Of a stretch of 64,000 nucleotides of DNA, positions 58,988-64,000 are shown in pieces. The stretch spans positions 30,650,501 through 30,714,500 of the forward strand of contig NC_083382.1 of NCBI RefSeq assembly GCF_031755915.1, written 5' to 3'. Below the pieces are notes generated by a model that did no database searches, was not told where the DNA came from, and saw only the letters and a program-made list of their open reading frames with translations. A program made the translations under genes and the position numbers. This DNA comes from Ziziphus jujuba. Lineage: Eukaryota; Streptophyta; Magnoliopsida; Rosales; Rhamnaceae. Each line of letters opens with the position of its first letter. The stretch's first letter is position 1.

Positions 58988-59083
58988 AAGCCTCAGAGAT
59001 CTTGGTGGATAAGAATCATCAGATGGGCTCTTATATAAACCCAATCAAGAGTAGCAAATATTTAGATCCACATCACCGGCCAT
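58988..59083 (-). ncRNA. U24: box C/D snoRNA, U24 homolog
   Basis: Minus strand: C box GTGATGT (59070-59076), D box CTGA (58993-58996) and a short GCC/GGC terminal stem. Two antisense elements match 25S rRNA. One complements AGATCTTGGTGG directly upstream of D; the other complements GTAGCAAATATT upstream of a degenerate D' (TTGA). By the fifth-nucleotide rule they address the C and A equivalent to yeast C1437 and A1449, the known U24 targets. The rRNA match is read from memory of conserved LSU sequence. Methylation itself is inferred. Confidence 0.85.
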
Positions 59084-59229
59084 TACTCTTAAGGAAAACA
59101 CTTTCAGAAGAGAAAATAAAATATTAAACATTCAATAAATATTAAAACTTAAAAGGAGTTTACCTCGGCATGAATCTTTCAGATTATAAGGAACAAAGAA
59201 AAATGCAAATGAACCTAACGATAGAAGCT

Positions 59230-59315
59230 AGTGATTTGGTCAGAAATAGCTGGTTGATATCATATAAAAATATCATTGGGAATCCGAATGATTCTTTTCA
59301 TCATCCAAAATCACT
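59230..59315 (-). ncRNA. box C/D snoRNA with long terminal stem, target uncertain
   Basis: Minus strand: AGTGATTTTGG, then C box ATGATGA, and at the other end CTGA followed by CCAAATCACT. This gives a near-perfect 10-bp terminal stem with one bulge. An internal AATGATA may be C'. Upstream of D the sequence can pair 9 nt with the conserved LSU loop TAGCTGGTT, which would address the A of GTAGC. That match is short, so the target is tentative. Length 86 nt. Confidence 0.75.
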
Positions 59316-59923
59316 TAAAACAGAGAATATATCAACCTTGTCACCAAATATCCTATACGTATAAAAGGATAATCGGAGCTAAAGGAAGAATTCATATATC
59401 TATATATATGAATTGGCGTCGCTTTTGCCTAAGGATAGATTCCTCGATCTAAATTCATATCTGATCAAAGAATTGCAATGTTAGGCGTAGCAAACGCATC
59501 TATATCCAAATCAAGCTAAATCTCACGGCCAAGATAAAGTAGTAGTAAGAAAATAAAAATAAAGATACATATCCAAATCAAGCAAAGTCACATGGACCGG
59601 ACAAAGTAGTAAGAAATCAACAAAAAAGATGCTTATTAATTAGGAAAACTAAATTATCAAAGGAGATGTACGTCTCATGGCCAAGAAACAAAGTAGTAAT
59701 GGCAGCGACGCTGCTCTACATGACCATGGAATATGAGACACAATAGCCCACCACAGGAGCTCACTCAGCGGAGAGAGCATAATGGGAAGGGCCTTAATTT
59801 GTGACGTTCATTTGGGAATATACAAACACATCATGTTTGCTCCCAACTTTATGCAAAACGTCACATTTTGCATCTAAACTACAATCAAACAACAATCTTA
59901 ATAAACTAAAAACTTAGCTAAAC

Positions 59924-60017
59924 TCTGCTCAGAGAATATGAATTTTAATCTCATTGATTCTTATAAAAAATCTCTGAAGTCTGACATGTGAATTTATTCA
60001 TAATTCGTCACAGCAGC
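59924..60017 (-). ncRNA. box C/D snoRNA, snR58-type guide for 25S
   Basis: Minus strand: C box GTGACGA (one base off RTGATGA), D box CTGA (59929-59932) and a CTGC/GCAG terminal stem. Before a degenerate D' (CAGA) a 13-nt element CACATGTCAGACT complements conserved LSU rRNA AGTCTGACATGTG. The fifth nucleotide pairs with the C equivalent to yeast C663, which snR58 guides. It lies 14 nt from the U18 target of the neighbouring snoRNA, consistent with known spacing. Confidence 0.78.
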
Positions 60018-60339
60018 GAGAGTAAAATCAACCACCAAAAAAAAAATCAATATAAAAAAAAGGTTTAAAAAAATATTTTTTTTGGATAAATAAACAAACA
60101 AAACAGAAATACACCTAACACAAATAGCATCTGTGAGCTCTCATTCTCTGTTTCCAAAGTCTGCTCATTTACAAATCGGAATAGCGTATATTGCCTATTT
60201 CAGGCACTTAATCACTGAGCTACTACTAAATTCTAGAAATATGAAGAAACACATATAAATATATAAACATATATATATATATATATATAAACACATACAG
60301 ACTGACAAAACAATAAATAGAAAGGATAATGGGAGTGAA

Positions 60340-60416
60340 AGATCAGAGAGTGCTAAGAGGGTTATCAGTCACGGTTAAATCAGAAACACGGACCAAAAGG
60401 TTTACTCATCATATCT
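60340..60416 (-). ncRNA. U18: box C/D snoRNA, U18 homolog
   Basis: Minus strand: C box ATGATGA (60406-60412), D' CTGA (60380-60383), D CTGA (60343-60346) and an AGA/TCT terminal pairing. The element before D' contains TTGGTCCGTGTTT, complementary to LSU rRNA AAACACGGACCAA. The fifth nucleotide is the A equivalent to yeast A649, followed by C650, the two U18 targets. The sequence before D (CTTAGCACTCT) has no target I recognise. Confidence 0.85.
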
Positions 60417-60508
60417 ATCACTTCCCTACTAAAACAACAATTTTTTAATCAATAGAAAAAGCATGATTGTTTTAAATTTCAAGTAAAAGAAAAACGAAAG
60501 ATAAGCAA

Positions 60509-60588
60509 GAATCATCAGAGACTTAAATACAGCGAATCACGGAATATTTCCATCATATTGTTGCAGTTTTTTTCTCATCAGATGATTG
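60509..60588 (-). ncRNA. box C/D snoRNA candidate, orphan
   Basis: Minus strand: AATCATC then C box TGATGA (60575-60580). CTGA (60515-60518) is followed by TGATTC. AATCA and TGATT pair as a terminal stem. C'-like ATGATGG lies in the middle. The guide before D would pair with AGACTTAAATACAGC, which I do not recognise in rRNA or U6. First RNA after the promoter of the cluster. Confidence 0.65.
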
Positions 60589-60799
60589 CAGCTCGTATCA
60601 CAATTTCAAGAACAGAGTAAACACAGATATAATGTTGATGATGCTCAAGCAATAACTCGCACACACATAACACAGATTAAACAAAGAAAAAGACGGGATA
60701 GGCAAAAAACACATAGAGAAGACGGCTACATACTCAGAGATTTCGCAAAACCCTATATCTGAAAGAAGAGAGCACGCTTTCTGTTTCCTAGTTATTACT

Positions 60800-60861
60800 T
60801 ATTTATAGCTCACATATGAAAACCCTAAATGGCAAAAATGGGCCTCAATTTTTTAAGCCCA
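60800..60861 (-). promoter_or_regulatory. promoter of the snoRNA cluster (site II, telo-box, TATA)
   Basis: On the minus strand in order: TGGGCTT (60855-60861), AGGCCCA (60839-60845), telo-box TTAGGGTTT (60820-60828) and GCTATAAATAA (60800-60809). This combination is typical of plant snoRNA clusters and ribosomal protein genes. A second AGGGTTTT lies downstream near 60750. It points leftwards into the snoRNAs. Confidence 0.75.
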
Positions 60862-62143
60862 TAATGATCAGACTTTGAACTGATGTACTTTCGGCAAAAT
60901 CAGTCCATGGCCTGTTTATTGGGCCTCTTTGGAAGCATTCAAATTAAAAAGAACATATGGCCACGCTTAGAGTGGGCTCAATCCGGGTGGATTTGATTTT
61001 ATGGGCTTTTTTATACCGAATGACCAATTTAGTTTGAATTGGATACAAAATCAAATCAAACTGGCCGTTATTTCCGATCTGAAATCGAATCGAATCAATA
61101 ATTATTTATCAGTTTGGGTTGGATTAACAGTTTGGACCTCATATTGGATTTTTGTCCAAATTTTTTTATTTATTCTATTTTGATATAGAACTTGTATACA
61201 TTGAATTCAAAATTGTATAAAGTTTTTTTATATTTTTTTAATTATCAATCTTCAATCATATTCATACATTATATTTTGAATTAAATATCTTTTTCAAACT
61301 ATTATTTAAATTAAATAATTTTAATATTCATTCACCTAGTAAAAATACCAAATAAACTAATTATTAACTACAATATAACGTAAAACCATACAACTATAAT
61401 ACAAATGAAATAATACAACATAAAACTATACAACTATAATATAAGTTTACAACTATAACCTAATTATATAAATACATCATATACCAACAAATAAATTTTA
61501 TAACAAATCTAAAATCATTAGTAATTGTAAAATACAATACAATACATATTTGAAATTTTAAATTTCAAAATTAACTTATAATAAAATAAACTAACAATAT
61601 ATAAAAATGAAAACTATTTTAAAAAGTTTTCTTCCATACTCTTCAATCTCATTCTCACAATAAATAAAATAATAATTTTATTTTATAATTATATACTATA
61701 TTTATATATAAAAGTAAAATAAAATGTTTGTTTAATTGATGATCTGTTTGGTACGGGATTGGATTGGTTAAAATTTCATTTAACCCGCAATCCGAACCGA
61801 TCTTTTCGATTTTTTTATATATTTAATCGAACAAAATAGATTAATAAATTAAAACCAATCCAAACCAAACCAAATATATCGGTTTGGTCAGTCTAGTTCG
61901 ATTTTTGTCTACCCTTAACTACACTTATCAAAAAAAAAAAAAAAAAAAAAAAAAGAAAAGAAAGAAGGTTATAATTCAACATCAAACATTGTCTAATTCT
62001 TTTTATTCATATGCCCAAACCAAATGTTTAAATAAATAAATAAATAAGTTTAAGAACCAAATGTTGATACTATATTTTATTAAATAATTATAGAGACATC
62101 ATGAAAATTTCCAATTACATGACAAATGGTCAGGCATATGAAT
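60862..62143. other. AT-rich spacer with a possible hAT-like MITE
   Basis: Between about 61010 and 61917 the two sides carry GGATTGG/CCAATCC-type words and the right side ends ACAAAAATCGAAC...-like (reverse complement), suggesting a MITE of about 0.9 kb. I could not define the left end. A poly-A run lies at 61931-61954. No gene. Confidence 0.4.
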
Positions 62144-63033
62144 TTAATAGACAGAAGTATGTTCACCTTCACCACCCCAAGCTGAAGGACAGAAGGTAAT
62201 CACATATTCTTTAGCAGCACAGCTGACCAAAGGCGGGGGTGAATCAAAAGCATAGCTATAATAAGAAGGACAAGCATCCTTAAACATCTTCGAGTACGCA
62301 CTGGGCTTACATTTCTGGGGGCTTCCATACTCATTCCTGCAACAAAAGTAGTCCAAATTGAAAGCCAAGCAAGCGCTTTTACACGCCACCACTTCTCCTC
62401 TGCCGTTCAGTACCTTCAGCTCATTCGGACACAAACTGTTCACATTTTTAAAGCAACCTCCAATAGAACACTTGGCCGGCGCCGACCTTGCCGCCACCGA
62501 AACTGGTAGATTATAGCCGTCGACCAAGCTCACATCGTAGAAGTCCGGCTTTCCTTGGTCTCCCTGAAGAGAAACTTGAATCAGTGTGACTGGCGGTTTA
62601 CCGATGAGCCCTTCGCATTCTAGTCGCCCGTCGCAGTCGCCGGTTTCACAGGCTGAGTTCCAGTTCGACCTGAAGTTGCATCCGGTTCGAGCCCAGATCC
62701 GGCCGTTCCAGGTCCATGGGGCGATGACCCGTTTGGTCTGGCCTCTTGGGAGGTAGAACCCGCCGTTGGCTATCACTGGGTGGCCATTGTTAGGTGCTGT
62801 TGCCGGCCATATAGAGAAGGGGCATTTGTTTTGGATGTGGAATGTGACTGTATGAGATACTGAATTTCCTGCGTGCAATGAAAATTATTTAATTTACATG
62901 AATAATGTAATTAACTTTTACAAGATTAATTAAAACAGAGTTTTTTTTTTTTTTTTTAATGGAATTTACCGTATAGCATGAAATGGCATATGAGGAACAG
63001 AAGTAGAGCAGGAACTGATTCCGGAAACTTCAT
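62144..63033 (-). CDS. thaumatin-like protein (PR-5 family), two exons
   Basis: Exon 1 is 63033-62970 (MKFPESVPALLLFLICHFMLY, a signal peptide). A 101-bp intron (62969-62869, GTAAAT...GCAG) interrupts a Gly codon (phase 1). Exon 2 is 62868-62144. The product is 262 residues. The mature part has 16 cysteines as usual for large TLPs (eight disulfides), starts GNSVSHTVTFHIQNKC and includes the ARTGCNF, CETGDCDGRLEC and DFYDVSLVDGYNLP signatures. The acidic-cleft Glu of the REDDD set (LAEF in most members) is replaced by Gln (TLIQVSL). Predicted secreted, with PR-5-type defence or stress roles by family. Glucan-binding activity may be altered (inference). Confidence 0.92.
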
Positions 63034-63084
63034 TTTCTGAATGTTGGGATGGACATTGACATAGAAGATGGATGTAGAGGATAA

Positions 63085-63095
63085 TATATTTATAG
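63085..63095 (-). promoter_or_regulatory. TATA box of the thaumatin-like gene
   Basis: Minus strand CTATAAATATA, about 55 bp upstream of the ATG, so the leader would be short. Confidence 0.6.
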
Positions 63096-63099
63096 ACGT

Positions 63100-64000
63100 A
63101 ATGAGAGTTGGTGCTTTCTTCTTGAATTGTACTTCAAGTTTTGATTAGGGAAATCTTTAAATACAAGAATATCAAACTATGGTTATGTTCCCCACTAAGC
63201 ATCACAATATCTTAAAAGATAACCAAGAAATTTTTTACATGTCGCTCAGAGATTGAATGTGGCATACAAAATATACATTTATTATACAATTTTTTATTGC
63301 TTGAGGAGAGGAAAATCACCAAATTAAAAGACATATGTGTAACTTCAGATGGTGAGTCACCATTATGAGATGTGGTGATTGGTGGAAAAATACAGAATAT
63401 ATACATACATATACATATATACACCTTTTGCTAGAAATGTCCCACTAGCTTCCATCATATCAATGCAAATGACCACACTTTATTTAAACTAAAAACTATT
63501 GACAAGGAAATCACTCGAGATCAAGAATACACCCAGCACCAAAAATGTCTTCTTCTTCTTCTTCTTCTTCCAATTCATTTTTGTAGCATAGATGTAGAGA
63601 TTCGAACTCAAAATATATTTCTAAAAAATAAAAGGGTTAAAAATGTAGAATTTATGTACTCTCACAATTACAGAAACTTTTAATCTGCATACATCTATTT
63701 TATAGTTCTGTTGTATTACCAAGCCTTCAAACAATAGAATGGTGGTACATCAACCTTTGCTTTCATGATTAGAGTCTAAATACCTTACTAACCCACAAGA
63801 GGTAAGTCCATGAGTTACAAATTTAGGATTACTTACAAATTTAGGATTACTAACCTATAAAGCAATGACAAAACTACTTGGCTGTCCAAAAAACAACCCG
63901 CTCCAAAAAGTTAAAAACACAAAACAGAGGCAAAGGGGACATTTAGATATTCCCATGCTTGCTTTGCTTGCTGTGAGTAAACCTCATCAATACGATAACA
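63100..64000. other. upstream flank of the thaumatin-like gene; no gene
   Basis: AT-rich sequence with a (TTC)n run at 63548-63571 and an 18-bp direct repeat (TTACAAATTTAGGATTAC at about 63815 and 63833). No coding region recognised. Confidence 0.5.

Noticed and set aside
59170..59364. 64-codon ORF as a small protein gene
   Set aside because: It overlaps the C/D snoRNA at 59230-59315 on the opposite strand; no coding features.

Overview
The window is nuclear DNA from a flowering plant, most likely a woody eudicot. The evidence is its AT-rich spacers full of microsatellites and MITEs, intronless plant-type BCS1/OM66-like AAA-ATPase genes, a plant thaumatin-like gene with one short intron, and plant LINE, copia, hAT and Mutator-like elements. 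I cannot name the species.

From 0.8 to 56.7 kb there is one tandem array of AAA-ATPase genes, all on the minus strand. Five copies have intact reading frames (835-2283, 11167-12726, 25375-26922, 46618-48237, 55179-56711). One still shows a long ORF but is decayed by four indels and by changes in both Walker motifs (6201-7734). Two are clear pseudogenes (3540-5035, 42675-44890). Two are short 3' relics (10673-10810, 24885-25025). The spacers are paralogous to one another, so the array grew by duplication of gene plus spacer. Four intact copies share a TATA region with the same flanking bases.

Later insertions fill the spacers. They are a 4.6 kb hAT element with a broken transposase (18.1-22.7 kb), a full-length LINE with a perfect 17-bp target duplication (30.8-37.2 kb), and a 4.7 kb long-TIR Mutator-like element (37.3-42.1 kb). 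The Mutator-like element has captured four exons of a CCCH zinc-finger/RRM gene and was itself hit by a 3.3 kb LTR-type element. A 1 kb TIR element carrying the first exon of a farnesylcysteine lyase-like gene sits inside an AAA pseudogene. A 5'-truncated Ty1-copia copy (49.9-52.3 kb) and several MITEs complete the set.

From 59.0 to 60.9 kb, on the minus strand, I find an apparent polycistronic box C/D snoRNA cluster behind a site II / telo-box / TATA promoter. Three members have 12-14 nt antisense elements to 25S rRNA that match U24, U18 and an snR58-type guide. Two more have C/D boxes and terminal stems but weak or unknown targets.

A two-exon thaumatin-like (PR-5) gene lies at 62.1-63.0 kb. 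Related AAA-ATPases and PR-5 proteins are often stress or pathogen responsive, but nothing in the sequence proves that here.
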